A DNA stretch of 64,000 nucleotides from Diphasiastrum complanatum (taxonomy: Eukaryota > Streptophyta > Lycopodiopsida > Lycopodiales > Lycopodiaceae): contig CM055096.1 in the NCBI GenBank assembly GCA_029204225.1, forward strand, positions 37,470,383-37,534,382. Direction: 5' to 3'. This document shows positions 43,779 through 54,569 of the stretch, piece by piece. Position 1 is the first letter of the stretch, and the number at the start of each line of letters is the position of its first letter. Position numbers and translations under genes: made by a program. Under the pieces are notes generated by a model. It saw only the letters and a list, made by a program, of their open reading frames with translations, ran no database searches and was not told the origin of the DNA.

Positions 43779-46169
43779 TTGTGTAAGTTTGTCTGTGCAC
43801 TTCTCGAGACGAAAGTGCGCAGTTTTCAACGCTCATCCCTTTTGTCTACCCTCGTGCCACACACTAATCTTTATCCGCCATCTCAAGCATCCACCTCCTC
43901 CCAACCTACAGTTACTAGCACAACGGCCAGCAAACGAATGCGTGGCGCTGCCTCTATATCTTCATCTCCACCGGCTACCTGACGACGCGCCTCCACTACC
44001 ACACTAACCACTACCACTTCTTCTTCCGTGCAATCATCCCCTTCCATCTCTATTGTCACTACCATTTCCGCTTCCTCTGTTGATACCACTCCTATCTCTG
44101 TTCCATTATCCACTACTATGTCCATCACCATCACATCCTCCATCACTCCTGCCGCCACCGTTGCTTCCATTCCATTCAATCCTTCTGATTCTCAATTGTC
44201 TCCTGACACTCTGGCATGGATGCAAGTCATCAATTTTTCACCCCCACGCCAGACCCTTTCTGCTCCATCTTTGTCTTCTTCCATACTCCACACCACCCTT
44301 CAGTTTCCCTCTGTTCCTCCCATTCTCTCGTTCGGACAAGTCGTCCTCACCCACATTTCCACTGTTGCTTCTCAAACCCCACCTGCTTTGCCAACAAAGG
44401 TTGTCGAGGGCAACCAACCGTTGTCTGATGACGAACCTGATAGAAGATGATGACGACGAAACTCCACAAGTCGTCGGGGTCGATACAACACAAGACCCTA
44501 TCAGTGCCACCATACCGGCTGCTCTCACAGACTTAACGACAGTGTACTAGACTCTGGGCAAATACATCTTGGATGCGGTAGCGGCCAAAGCTATCTTGGA
44601 AAGTAGGGTACTACACTTGGAAACAAACAACACACAGCTACAAGCAGAACTCACCAAGCTGCAGCACGAGCTGATTTTGGCTCAGCAACATGAAGAAGTA
44701 GGGCACCAGGAGATCGCCAAGCTGCAACAGAAGGAGGAGGGCCTCAATAATTATATTCAAAGCCTCTCCAAAGCGCTGACAGAGGCCTCCACGAAGGTGC
44801 GGGAGCTTCAATCCAAAGTGTCCCAACGGCATGTTCCCATCCAAGCGCAATTAAACCTTTTGGAAGCATTCAATACGCTCCTGGAGATGGAGGTCAAAGC
44901 CCTACAAGATGAAAAGCTTGTCTGGTTAGCTCAACCTGCACCAAACTCAAGGCCGCTCTCTCAATCATAAATGAATCTTCTTCGACGTCAGGTGCAGGTT
45001 TATAGCCAAAACTTAAATAGCTACCCGACAAAGTTCAATAAATATCGGACAAGCACAACTCACGAGCTCGCCCAGGCCAATCAAGCCCTCAAGGCTTGCC
45101 GAAAATTCATGGAAATGAAGGCCCAACCCCCCTAGTAATTCTACTGCCACCTATTTTTGACGCTGCACAGGCCAGTACAAGCCAAGACCAAAGCCAACAG
45201 GCAGCATGGGGATATAACAAAGATCTAGGGTCCGAAGGCCATGACCAAGGACAAACGGATACGGCTGCTGAGACACGAGACCAGGCCAAGGCGTAGATAC
45301 CAGCCAAAGCCAAGCCACATCATTCAGAGGTTCACGCACGATATCTTCTAGCAGAGCCTTCTGAAGACCAAAGTTCGTGGAGGAGAAAATAAACAAATTC
45401 CTATCAAAGTATCCCCACGAGTCATCAAGAGACAGCTGGCAGATATCGTTTTCAGCTCTAACAATAAAGGGCAAAGAATTGCAAGCATTACTCGCCCTCC
45501 AACTACAACTAGAGTGGCGTCAGCAATTGTTCGAAAGAGACCCTGTGGCCATCAGGGCCTACGTGACGAGTCCACAACAATTATAGGTGAATGCGCACTT
45601 CCTACCCTGTACATGGCGATCCACATGGGCGGAATGCGACACCCCTCTGGACAAACTCGCAATTTAAAACTTCAATTGGCCGATCATTCATTCAGAATAC
45701 GGTTGGACTACGGATGTGGATGCCAGAAGGGCTCTTACCACATTCGCAAATCACTATGTCAACTGTCCTAATCCAACAGTCTGCACGGCAGCCACTTATG
45801 CTTGGAACTTAGAACATCTAATGAGGATCGAAACCAAATGGGACAATTTTCTCTCCCCCATATTCTTTGACATTAATAAGGCGCTACCTTCAGACAAAGT
45901 CGAAGATTAGTTGCCAATTGCTCGTGTGTATTACCGAGCTGCACTTATGGGTGATCCATCGACACGGAAATTCCAAGCATGGGTCGACTAAGATTGGCTG
46001 AGAGGAGTCCACAAGTCCCTTCACACGCACAAGGACTTGAAGAAATTGGACCGCCTCAACTTTATGGAGGACATCACGACCTCCCTGATCTAGCAAAGGT
46101 GGGCGAAGAAAACTCTTTACTAAATCGGCAGAGTGCTGAGGGACCGGCACTACTTCAAGCCATGGGTCC
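43779..46169 (+). pseudogene. G extra ORF downstream of integrase
   Basis: Broken frames of about 700 codons in total. 43779-44450 encodes a Ser/Thr/Pro-rich stretch with a basic SKRMRGA patch, then an acidic DDEPD/DDDDE patch. After a frame change near 44440, 44458-45130 gives a coiled coil with heptads (HLETNNTQLQAELTKLQHEL and on). A glutamine-rich linker follows, then a C-terminal part (LQLEWRQQLFERDPVAIRAY, YYRAALMGDPSTRKFQAW) that resembles element M near 50411 and 50820. The position matches that of env-like ORFs, but I see no signal peptide or membrane segment. Most stops read as CAG, CAA or CGA with C changed to T. Function unknown. Confidence 0.6.
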
Positions 46170-46990
46170 TATTGGGGGTATTCCCAACAAAGTGTAAATA
46201 AATAAAATCGTCCAATAAAATGTGTTGCGAGGGCATGGCATCTTGTGCGCGTAAGCCCATGGCCCAATGAGCACGCAAGCTTAAGTGTAAATTAAATAAA
46301 ATTGACTTGGGTCTTGGAATCAAAATAAAACTAGAGGCCCAAAAGTCATTTTTAAACTTAGAGATCACTTTTTAGAGTTGGGTCCAAATGGGGACTCACA
46401 TGAATCTTGTGAAGTTTAATGTACTTTTTATGGACCCTTGGATCAAGTTGGGTCCAAGATGAATGGATAGGATCAATGTGATTATTATACAATAATGATT
46501 GAGAAACAAGGGCCTTCCCCATTTTATAAAAAGGCACCATTTGTACACTATTTTCATGCTTAATAGAGAGGAGGAGACTCTATCATTTTGAGAGCTCAAG
46601 CATTCTCATTTGCTAATCACTCTTGCTTATGCTATTGTTGGATTGCTTGTTATTTCCATTTCTTCCATGCTTTTTGTTTGTGATTAGTTAAGCTTTCTCC
46701 ATAAGCAATCATTGAGCATTTGAGCTAACCTCCATCTCATCTCTCTCTCTTTCTCTCTTCTCTTCTCTCTTCCTCTTCTTTTCTACCCCTTCCCTTCACC
46801 CAAAACCATGAAGAATATTAGTGTAGAGGAGTAGAGTTAAGGGAGATAGTGTTAGTGGTGAATAGAGTTACTAGGAGAAAGTAGAAAACTAACTAAAAAT
46901 AACATATATGCATAGTTAGGTACCTATCCAGTGATCTAACCCTTGTTGACATGCGAGAGGGCTATACTATGCAAGATCTTCGACCCTACA
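46170..46990 (+). repeat. G 3' LTR
   Basis: It aligns with 7507-8319. Its second base is mutated (TA instead of TG), and it ends CGACCCTACA, then the target duplication CAAAC. An extra GATCAAGTTGGGTCCAAGAT-like segment near 46441 is absent from the left LTR. No strong polypurine tract is visible before it. Confidence 0.88.
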
Positions 46991-47110
46991 CAAACTCCAC
47001 TTGGAAAGATCAGCAGGATGCTCAAATTTCACAACAAAAAGTATAGAAGCTTCTCTTTTGGTAGGGTGCCTACATACAAGCTTGCTACAGATCTGGTAGT
47101 TCTGATACCA
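46991..47110 (-). other. K leader, right part, and K primer site
   Basis: 46991-46995 is the right copy of the G duplication. 46996-47098 is K leader. The minus-strand TGGTATCAGAAC (47099-47110) abuts the K LTR; it equals the initiator-Met site with one G-to-A change. Confidence 0.75.
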
Positions 47111-47254
47111 TGTTAGAAATCCCTAAATCATAATATGGATGTACAGACTAGAATTTGAACCCAGGATCTCTCTCATACCAGATGGGATGCTCTATCACTG
47201 CGCTATTCGTCCTGTCTGATAGTTCTCTCTAGAGTGTGGATTGATATTCCAACA
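47111..47254 (-). repeat. K 5' LTR, only 144 bases
   Basis: On the minus strand it begins TGTTGGAATATC and ends TTTCTAACA, next to the primer site. TGTT...AACA ends are canonical, but the length is far below most copia LTRs. On the minus strand it carries a tRNA-like core: an A-box-like TAGCGCAGTGATAGAGC (47189-47205) and a B-box-like GGTTCAAATTC (47151-47161), 44 bases apart. No second LTR exists to confirm the ends. Confidence 0.6.
47151..47205 (-). promoter_or_regulatory. tRNA-like A and B boxes in the K LTR
   Basis: Spacing and sequence resemble the internal RNA polymerase III promoter of tRNA genes or tRNA-derived SINEs. B-box mismatches from GGTTCGAATCC are both C-to-T or G-to-A. No acceptor stem forms, so it is not a functional tRNA gene. 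Confidence 0.45.
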
Positions 47255-48108
47255 GTCAATTGGAATCAAACTCTTGCAACAGTGGATTGTACAACAAGTT
47301 ATATGTGCCAATGAGATAATCAATCTGAATTGAGCAAAATTTTTTGGATACACTGATCACTTTTCCATTGAATATGATGAACTTATCTTGGATATCAACT
47401 GATCCAATTCTAGATTTGATTGAAGATGATCTAATACATGTTTGTCATGCCTTGACTTATGATGGAGATGCAGAACTTACGGATGAGTAGATCCTCAATT
47501 ATGTGGATCCTACAAGATTTGGAGTTCAAAATATTCTAGATGACCCGACAATAAAACCGCCAAAAACAGGTATATTGAAGGAAGGAAAAGCTCCAAGACC
47601 AATGACAAAGAAACAAGCAGAGCAACACAATAATACGGTCCTGAAATGGGAAAAATCCTTTAAAAAAGTTGATTCTAAGAATGTACCACCTTTATTGGAT
47701 AAAGGAAAGGGGAAAATCAAGGATGATTTTTCAAGATGGAGTTCTCACAAGAAATTACCATCAAGGAAGTCATCACTTTCATAGAAGAGCACATCTTTTA
47801 GGAAGTCACCACTTTACGATCGATTCCTACCAAGAAAGCTAAACAAAGATCAAAGATCAATCCTTATGAAAAAGAACAATCAGAAGAAGTCCAGCATTAT
47901 ATGCCAGAGCATTTCAAACACTATACTTTGGATGATGTCTTGATTATGTTCCCAAAAGCTCATCGTGAACCAGAAGAGCAAGAGCCAGACATGGAAGATG
48001 TTTATGATGGACCAGCCAGGACTCACAACCAATGAATCTTGCTAAACTAGGAGAACTCAAAAAAATTGTTCAAGTTGGAGCACAACTTACTCCCGAGCAA
48101 TTTCAAGC
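47255..48108 (+). pseudogene. M protease-RT linker
   Basis: NMMNLSWISTDPILDLIEDD and the LTDE.ILNYVDPTRFG block align with the G linker (NMINVAWLSTEPI, LTDEQVLHHMDP). A lysine-rich stretch follows (47503-47784, then stops), with YTLDDVLIMFPKAH near 47925. This shows that M continues on the far side of K. Confidence 0.65.
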
Positions 48109-49180
48109 ATTATAGAAGTTATTGATCAAGTACCAAGATGCAATTCCAATGGTCACAAAATTTTATCGTTATAATCCGAATATTACGGATCTTATAAAGA
48201 AAACGCTACAAAGATTACTTGAGGCCGACTTTATTTATGAAATTGAACATGCAAAATGGATTTCTCCAATTGTCGTTGTTTCTAAGAAGAATGGGAAGAT
48301 GCAAATTTGTGTGAATCTCAAGGCTTTGAACAAAGTGAAGAAAAATGATCACTTTCCGTACCCTTTACTGAAAGCATATTGGACCGACTTGTTGGAGCTG
48401 AAGCATACAATTTTTTTGGATGGATTTAGTGGTTACAACCAAGTTAAGATCACACTTGCGGATCCCCATAAAACAACATTTGCAACAGATTGGCAATTTC
48501 AAGCGTTACAAAAGTTATTGATCAAGTACCAAGATTGTTTTGCTTGGACATACAAGGATCTCAAAGGAATTCCTACCTCAGTTATTGAGCATACAATACC
48601 CTGATGCCTGATGCAATTCCAATGGTCACAACATTTTATCGTTGTAATCCGAATATTACGGATCTTATACAGAGATTACTTGAAGCCGACAATATTTACG
48701 ATATCAAATATGCAAAATGGATTTCTCCAATTGTCGTTGTTCCTAAGAAGAATGGGAAGATGCAAATTTGTATGGATCTCAAGGCTTTGAACAAAGTGAA
48801 GAAAAAGGATCACTTTCCATTACCCTTTTCTGAAAGCATATTGGACTGACTTGCTGGAGCCAAAGCATACAGTTTTTTGGATGGATTTAGTGGTTACAAC
48901 CAAGTTAAGATCGCACTTGCAGATCACCATAAAACAACATTTTCAACATAATGAGAAACTTATGTCTCTAAAGTTATGTCATTTGGAATTTGCAATGCAC
49001 CTAGTTCATTTCAAAGAGTCATGCAGTTTGCCTTCAAAGACTACTTGCAGAAATTCTTTGAAATATACTTGGATGATCTTGGAGTCCATAATGTCGATAC
49101 TTTGTTGGGCCTCTACTCACCACAATGGGGATCCACGAGCATGCCTTTTCTAGAAGAATCAATATGGATTTTATAACCAT
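48109..49180 (+). pseudogene. M reverse transcriptase with internal tandem duplication
   Basis: The RT N-terminal half occurs twice in direct order, about 48109-48495 and 48509-48957. Each copy carries FYR(Y/C)NPNITDLI, WISPIVVV(S/P)KKNGKMQIC, and FLDGFSGYNQVKI. The first copy lacks about 26 residues (DCFAWTYKDLKGIP region) that are present before the second. Only the second continues into the palm, in shifted frames: SFGICNAPSSFQRVM and FEIYLDDLGVHN, where YLDD is intact. Coding ends near 49125. The fingers-domain duplication would itself destroy function. Confidence 0.75.
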
Positions 49181-51052
49181 GGCTTTTAGCACCTGGGACT
49201 GAGGGCAAGTCCAAATTTTATATCACCTACTAGACTGCTACCCACAAGGTGCAAGTGATTGAGACCGCTCTTGCAGCCATAGAAATCACTTCTGGAAGAC
49301 AGCCCTCCCCAGATCATAAGCATGCTAAGAGTATCTTCAAGCCGTTTATTGATACCACTGATGAGTTGTACTAGACCAATCACGGCTATTTGATCGAATC
49401 CATATATTCCCTGGAACATAATTTGAACAGTTCCATGATAGTTCTATAATTTTTTATTCATCCTTTCAGACATATCAACAAGATCAAGCCTAAGTAGCAC
49501 AAGATACCATCAGGGTCGCCCATGCAGTTCCGTCACCAAAGCAGTTTGATGCTACTATACCAGATGGTTATGAAGAAGAGGATGTATTTGAGGAAGAAGA
49601 TATACAACTGAAACCTCAAGGCAACCCAAGTCAAGCTTCTGGATCTGGATTACCTGCTGCTACTATTGCTACAACACCAACTGTGGATACTAGTGACACT
49701 ATGAGTTTAGTTACTAACATTGCGTGAGTGATCCAGACCATACAAGATGAAAAAACCACAATGGACAAGCATATCTTGGAATTGGGATCAAAGAATACCT
49801 TGATCAGCCAGAAAGTGATACAGCTGAATCGAGAGCTTAAGGTCGCCAAACAACATGAGTCAAAGTTTGAGGCCGAGATGAAGAAAGCCCAACAAACAAC
49901 CGACGCTCTAGAAGGCTATGTGGAGACTCTTAAGAATATGTTGACAACGCAAGATCAAGTGGACAAAGCCATCCAAGATGCCAAACAATAGGTGTTGCTG
50001 CTCCAAGGGCAATTGGATATGGCTGCGCTTGAATGAGAGTGCCTTCAAGATGAATTGGATGCAATCACCCTTGAACGCGACACAAGTATCTGATCGTCCA
50101 GTCACACCAAATGAGATCTGATACCTGTTCAGGAAGGTTGAAACCTATCGAACTTCATGTGTAGGGTTTCAAGAGAGATTTGACAAGTTAAAACGTACGA
50201 CATCGATCAAGCTGACCAAGGCTAAAACAATCATCAAAGATTACAAAAAGCCGCAGCCGCTCAGATCTTGGAGTCGAATCCCCAAATTTTTGTTCTAGTA
50301 ATGGCACAATTCTGACTGGGGCACCAAACAGAAGAATAACAAGATGCGATGGATGATTACTTAAGGCCTCTGAGATAGATGAAGGCAAAGAGCTGGATAA
50401 GTTACCAGCCTTGGGGGAGCAGCTAGCTTGGAGAACAATAGTTTTTGAAAAAACTCTTGATTCTATAAGGAGTTATATTGCCAACCCTTACCAACTACGA
50501 GTGGATCCATATTATATGTTGATGCCACAGTGTGCCAATGGACAAAATCAATACCCATACTCCAAATTGGCCCATAATCCACCAGCATTACAATTCGACA
50601 ATTTTAGGTGATTTCCACCATGCCTTACAAGCTTATCAATAGGAATATATGTTCTCACTAGATCCAACAATTAGGCAATTCATGTTGTTCGCAAAAATCA
50701 TGACAATGTTGGCGTCGGTCGCTACATGATAGGATGATTGCTATTCTACTTTGGCTTTCGATCCTAATAAATCAATGGCATCCGACAGCGTCCAAGATCA
50801 GCTGCCAATAGCAAGGTTGTACTATCGTGCTGCAATGATGGGTGGTTCATGGGAATCATTTACATCATGGACTATGTCAATGTGACTGGCTGGTGCAAAT
50901 AAGTGCTTCCTACCACACAATATTGATTTTAATATTGTCCACCTTGAGTTTATGCAGAAGGTGCAGTACCATCTAATCAAAGTACGACGCGAGGTTAATC
51001 AAAGCACGAAGTGAATAAATCTCCTGAGGTGTCATGGAACCGCCACCAGTTT
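49181..51052 (+). pseudogene. M extra ORF remnant
   Basis: Several frames with many stops. An acidic stretch (GYEEEDVFEEEDIQL) precedes a coiled coil at 49728-49991 (TMDKHILELGSKNTLISQKV and on), as in the G extra ORF. The frame at 50411-50611 (EQLAWRTIVFEKTLDSIRSY) aligns with the G segment LQLEWRQQLFERDPVAIRAY, and near 50820 YYRAAMMGGSWESF aligns with YYRAALMGDPSTRKF. So both gypsy elements inherited the same additional gene. No known domain recognised. Confidence 0.5.
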
Positions 51053-51755
51053 TGGTGGGGAATATTGTTGAAGGTTTGCCAAGACAAGCCTAACTCTAGC
51101 TAATAAGTGAGAGGGATTTGGCACCCTGTGTGTGTAAGTCCAACCCGATGATCACATAGCTATTTGATTAGTTACAAGATAATAAAAGGACTTTAGGCCT
51201 TTTTGCGGGACTTTTAATGTCGCAGGTCTAAATGTGAAGTTAGTGAATAAAGTTGGGGTTGCCACCAGATTTCAATTTCAAATTGGTTCCCTCCAATTAT
51301 TGAATGAGTTCCCACTCTTTTTTAAAATTTGAATAGTTAGGGAGGTAGGAGTTAGCCAATAGGAATTGGGGCACCCATCTCCTAAATTTCTTATATAAGT
51401 AACAATTTTGAATGATTGTACATGTTCTCTCTTTATTTCAATACAAGCAAATTGGCTCTCTTATGGATCGGATTTGTGAATGTCCTTGCTCTTTATCACT
51501 TTCTCTCCATCTCACATATTTTCTTTGTATCTGCTAAGTGCTGGATTTAAAGTTTATTGGAATGGCTATTTCTTATGCTTTTTTGTGAGAGAGAAGGGAA
51601 GAGACAGAAAGAGTAAGTTATCATCATTGTGGATTTAGTGTTAATGGATGTAGGGTTAATGCTTAGTGCTAATGGATCTTAGAACTAATTGTGAATCATC
51701 CTCGCATGTTGGATTTGTTTTATGCTATCGCTCTCATGGGATCGAACCTCCGCGT
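51053..51755 (+). repeat. Probable M 3' LTR (limits approximate)
   Basis: It starts around TGGTGGGGAATATTG at 51053, after the extra ORF. It has the same layout as the G LTR (CTTATATAAGTAAC promoter-like element near 51390, CT-rich downstream part, repeated GTTAATG phrases near 51640-51680), without close sequence identity. The right end is uncertain; ATCGAACCTCCGC near 51755 is in the position of the G LTR end. Confidence 0.4.
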
Positions 51756-53233
51756 GATGACTAACTTCATCTCCTTGATGCTTGTGTGCTTGGATCTAGG
51801 GTTGAACATGTGGATCCTTGTTAGTTAAGTTAACTAAGTAAAGTGGACTTTCCATGCAACTCCACTATAGGAATTCGAGCCTCTTTGATGTAGGGAAACA
51901 TTGGCATATTTTGCCATATTGTGAATATTGAGATTTTGGTGTTTTGGGCTCATTCTCTCTCTACCCGAGTTTTATGACTTGATTTTCTCTCTCTACCCAA
52001 GAGCAGGCTATTTTTCCCATAGTGAGCACTTAGAATTATTTTTGATATTTATTTCTTATAGTAAGAAGTTAGTTTTTTTAGTCTGATGTATGCCATTGTG
52101 CTCTTGCCTTAGATTTTTCAAGTAATCTATTCATTGATCAATCTTGTGCAATCACAACACCTCATTAAGATCATGTAAGGTATGTGGGAAAGTTCACACG
52201 TGCTTAAAGCTTCACAATGCTTTCACCATTAAGCAGCACATTGCCTCAATCATGTCCCACCAAGTCGATAGCCCTTATAGCTAAACGATCGGCAACTATC
52301 CCGCACCGGCAGCTAACCACCCGTGCTTTACACTCGAATTCGAGCAGCATCTCTGTATCAATGGTTAACCCGTATAGTTCAAATATATCGCCCCGCCCCC
52401 CACAAGGCACAGATCATGCTTTCACCAACCTAGGCAGCACTTTGCCTCATCTGTCCTATGTGCAGACAATGCCAGGCTCGAACCGTGGGAACTGACCATG
52501 CTTACACCTTGAGGGCAATACTTCCATGCTTTCCAAGAGTATGCCAGCTATTGTTCAATTTAGTAAGACTTTAAAATTCTGATAATGTCCATTGTATTAT
52601 TACCAGTACGTGTTTTGGCCAAGTACTTTACCCTAACATTTATAATAGGCTTAGGGCAGATCCGTGCCATACCAATCCCTACAAATGTGGCGATCCCTTG
52701 TTCAAATCCATGTACCTTAAGGGCGCGTAGGTTATCAATACTTGTATTCTTGTATTAGAACTACCTTACTTGTAAGAAAAATGACAAAATCATTATCTGT
52801 GTACCCCGAGTTTATATATGGATGTTTATCATTGCTAAATGAGAGACAAAACTATGATAGTTTGGGTTGTTCTTGTTATAAATGTAAGTTGCCACCATTT
52901 CCTATAACCATTCGTAAGCATGACCATTTTCTATTATATACACCATTATCTTTTTGAAGAAACCAAATGTCTGTTAGCTTTCAGCCCTCAGTCTGAAAAA
53001 AAGACACGAAGCAAAAATGTTCGCGAACACCCTGACGAAGTGACACGAATGCAAAAAGTTCACAAAAGAAAATTATTCGTGATACAACAGGAGAAAGTCA
53101 AACAATGCAAAAGTCAGACGGCTCGAAGCGACACGAAAATCTTCGCGACACTTTTTGACCTTCACGCTCCAAAGGATCAGGAAGATCATGCAAGTACCAT
53201 GGACTACAAAACCTTGATCTGATATGATGACGT
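51756..53233. other. Unassigned spacer, with a GC-richer island
   Basis: No gene recognised. 52200-52510 is less AT-rich than its surroundings. It carries two imperfect copies (about 52213 and 52418) of a ~40-base phrase beginning ATGCTTTCACC and ending TTGCCTCA. On the minus strand near 52480 lies GGTTCGAGCCT, close to a polymerase III B box. It may be a SINE-like remnant, but no A box is convincing. Confidence 0.35.
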
Positions 53234-53888
53234 TGTGAAAAATACAGATCCTAAGTGGATCTAAACTCCAAGATCATTGGCTTGAATGCTTGCACTCCAA
53301 ACTACATAAGCTAGGAATTGGCAACACATTCTATGCTACCTAGAATGCAAAGAACTTGATCAAAAAGCATTTATCACAAATGGAAACTTCCATAAACATC
53401 AAGTGCGGCCCAAAATAGCATTATACAGTCCATAATACATCAGCCTACCACTTTTGGAAAGCACCTAAGATCATACACAATAGCTTGAAGACAATACACA
53501 CAACAATGCTCTCAATGGAGGAAGAAACAATGACAATGATCTATTGATCTCAATGAAGCATACAAAAGGTTTCTCCAACCTGTTCTCCACGACTTCCCTA
53601 CTATTTATGGATGAGGAAGATGACTCTCTCTCCTCTCTCTAGAAGGTACTTGACCCTAGATATTCCCTATATAGGAAAAATAGCTAAAAATGGCTTATAT
53701 GACCAAAATACATCAAAATGGTCTCATTTTGAAGGGTATGAAGTTTGACACTTCATCATACTGAAAAAATACAGTAAATAAAAACATTGTGGCCTGGTTC
53801 ACACGTGTGAAACTCCAGAACCAAAACTATTTACAATTTTAGCCAATTTAGGCCTCAAACTAGCTAGGAAATGTTGACAATTTTCACA
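53234..53888 (-). repeat. C 3' LTR
   Basis: 655 bases with TGTGAAAA...TTTTCACA ends and the CACGTG-centred palindrome near 53798. It is near-identical to the A LTRs. Confidence 0.92.
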
Positions 53889-54569
53889 CTCCCTCTTCAA
53901 CATTGGATGCTAGTTTCAACATAGTCTTTGAGCACATTCCAAGATTAGATCTATGCATTAAATATAGGTCCTTTCCCAATGGTTTGGTGAAGATATCAGC
54001 CACACACTCCTTTGAAGAGACATGTTGAAGCTCCACCTCTTTGGCAATGACTTGATCTCTCACAAAATGGTGAGCAATCTCAATGTGCTTGCTCCTTGCA
54101 TGAAAAACAGGATTGCTTGCCAAGCTTTGGGCTGAAAGGTTATCACAAAGTATGATTGGAGTCTTCTCTGGTTCCAGCAAGTGAAGATCCAATAACATCC
54201 TCTTGATCCAAAGAATCTCCTTGGTGCATGTTGTTAATGCCTTGTACTCGGCTTCGGTGGAAGATAGAGAGATAGTTGGTTGCTTCTTTGATAGCCATGA
54301 GACCACTCCATCTCCAAGATAGATTGCAAAGGCACTTGTTGACTTCCTATCCATTTGATCACCTGCAAAATCTGAATCTGAAAATCCACAAAGGTTAGGT
54401 GTAGTACCTCCATACAAGATGCCAAAATCTCTAGATCCCGAGATGTATCTAAGTACTCTCTTTCCTAGCTTCCAATGAGCCTCACTAGGATCTTGCATAA
54501 ATTGACTTAGTTTACCAACCACAAAGCTTAGATCAGGTCTTGTGATGGTTAACCATATAAGAGATCCTA
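53884..54569 (-). pseudogene. C RT end and RNase H (shifted frame)
   Basis: This continues pol after the frameshift near 54575-54590. LIGSLIWLTITRPDLSF and VGKLSQFMQDPSEAHWKLGK lead into RNase H: QMDRKSTSAFAIYLGDGVVS, SLSSTEAEYKALTTCTKEIL, CDNLSAQSLASNPVFHARSK and IFTKPLGKDLYL, ending LASNVEEGV with the stop in the LTR. It is complete except that it is out of frame with the upstream part. Confidence 0.88.

Larger units (their letters stand above)
7507..46990 (+). mobile_element. Element G: Ty3/gypsy with two LTRs, hugely expanded by nested DNA
   Basis: LTRs at 7507-8319 and 46170-46990 flank the element, with the duplication CAAAC outside. Between them, in order, lie an Asp-type primer site, leader, truncated gag, protease, linker, a scrambled insert (11789-27716), linker again, RT, RNase H, copia A (29895-41318), integrase, and an extra ORF. 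RT-RNase H before integrase fixes it as Ty3/gypsy. The two LTRs differ at many positions (several percent by eye), so G is much older than A, B or C. Confidence 0.9.
3269..47254 (-). mobile_element. Element K: Ty1/copia with a very short LTR, interrupted by G
   Basis: On the minus strand K runs LTR (47111-47254), primer site (about 47099-47110), leader (46996-47098 and 6907-7506), gag, protease, integrase and RT, ending abruptly at 3269 inside RT. RNase H and the 3' LTR are missing together with part of M, which suggests one deletion across the K/M boundary. Element G (7507-46990) sits in the leader with a clean target duplication. Coding order is copia-type, integrase before RT. Several stops make K non-functional. 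Confidence 0.8.
1150..51755 (+). mobile_element. Element M: outermost Ty3/gypsy retrotransposon, split and decayed
   Basis: Two gypsy pieces on the same strand flank the copia K block: gag-protease at 1150-3268, and protease-RT linker, RT, extra ORF and probable 3' LTR at 47255-51755. They fit one element because the first ends just after protease and the second resumes in the linker that follows protease in the related element G, with roughly 300 bases missing between. RNase H and integrase are absent: the RT palm runs straight into extra-ORF-like sequence near 49130. Many stops and frameshifts make this the oldest layer. The 5' LTR was not found, so the left limit is the gag start. Confidence 0.65.

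Noticed and set aside
44053-44550. A 165-codon leucine/proline-rich ORF in the G extra-ORF region that could look membrane-spanning
   Set aside because: Its first part is the shifted frame of the Ser/Thr/Pro-rich coding sequence. The hydrophobicity comes from reading TC-rich codons out of frame; only the part after about 44440 is the real frame.
47141-47212. A tRNA gene on the minus strand
   Set aside because: Only A- and B-box-like words are present. No acceptor stem pairs and the T arm is mismatched.
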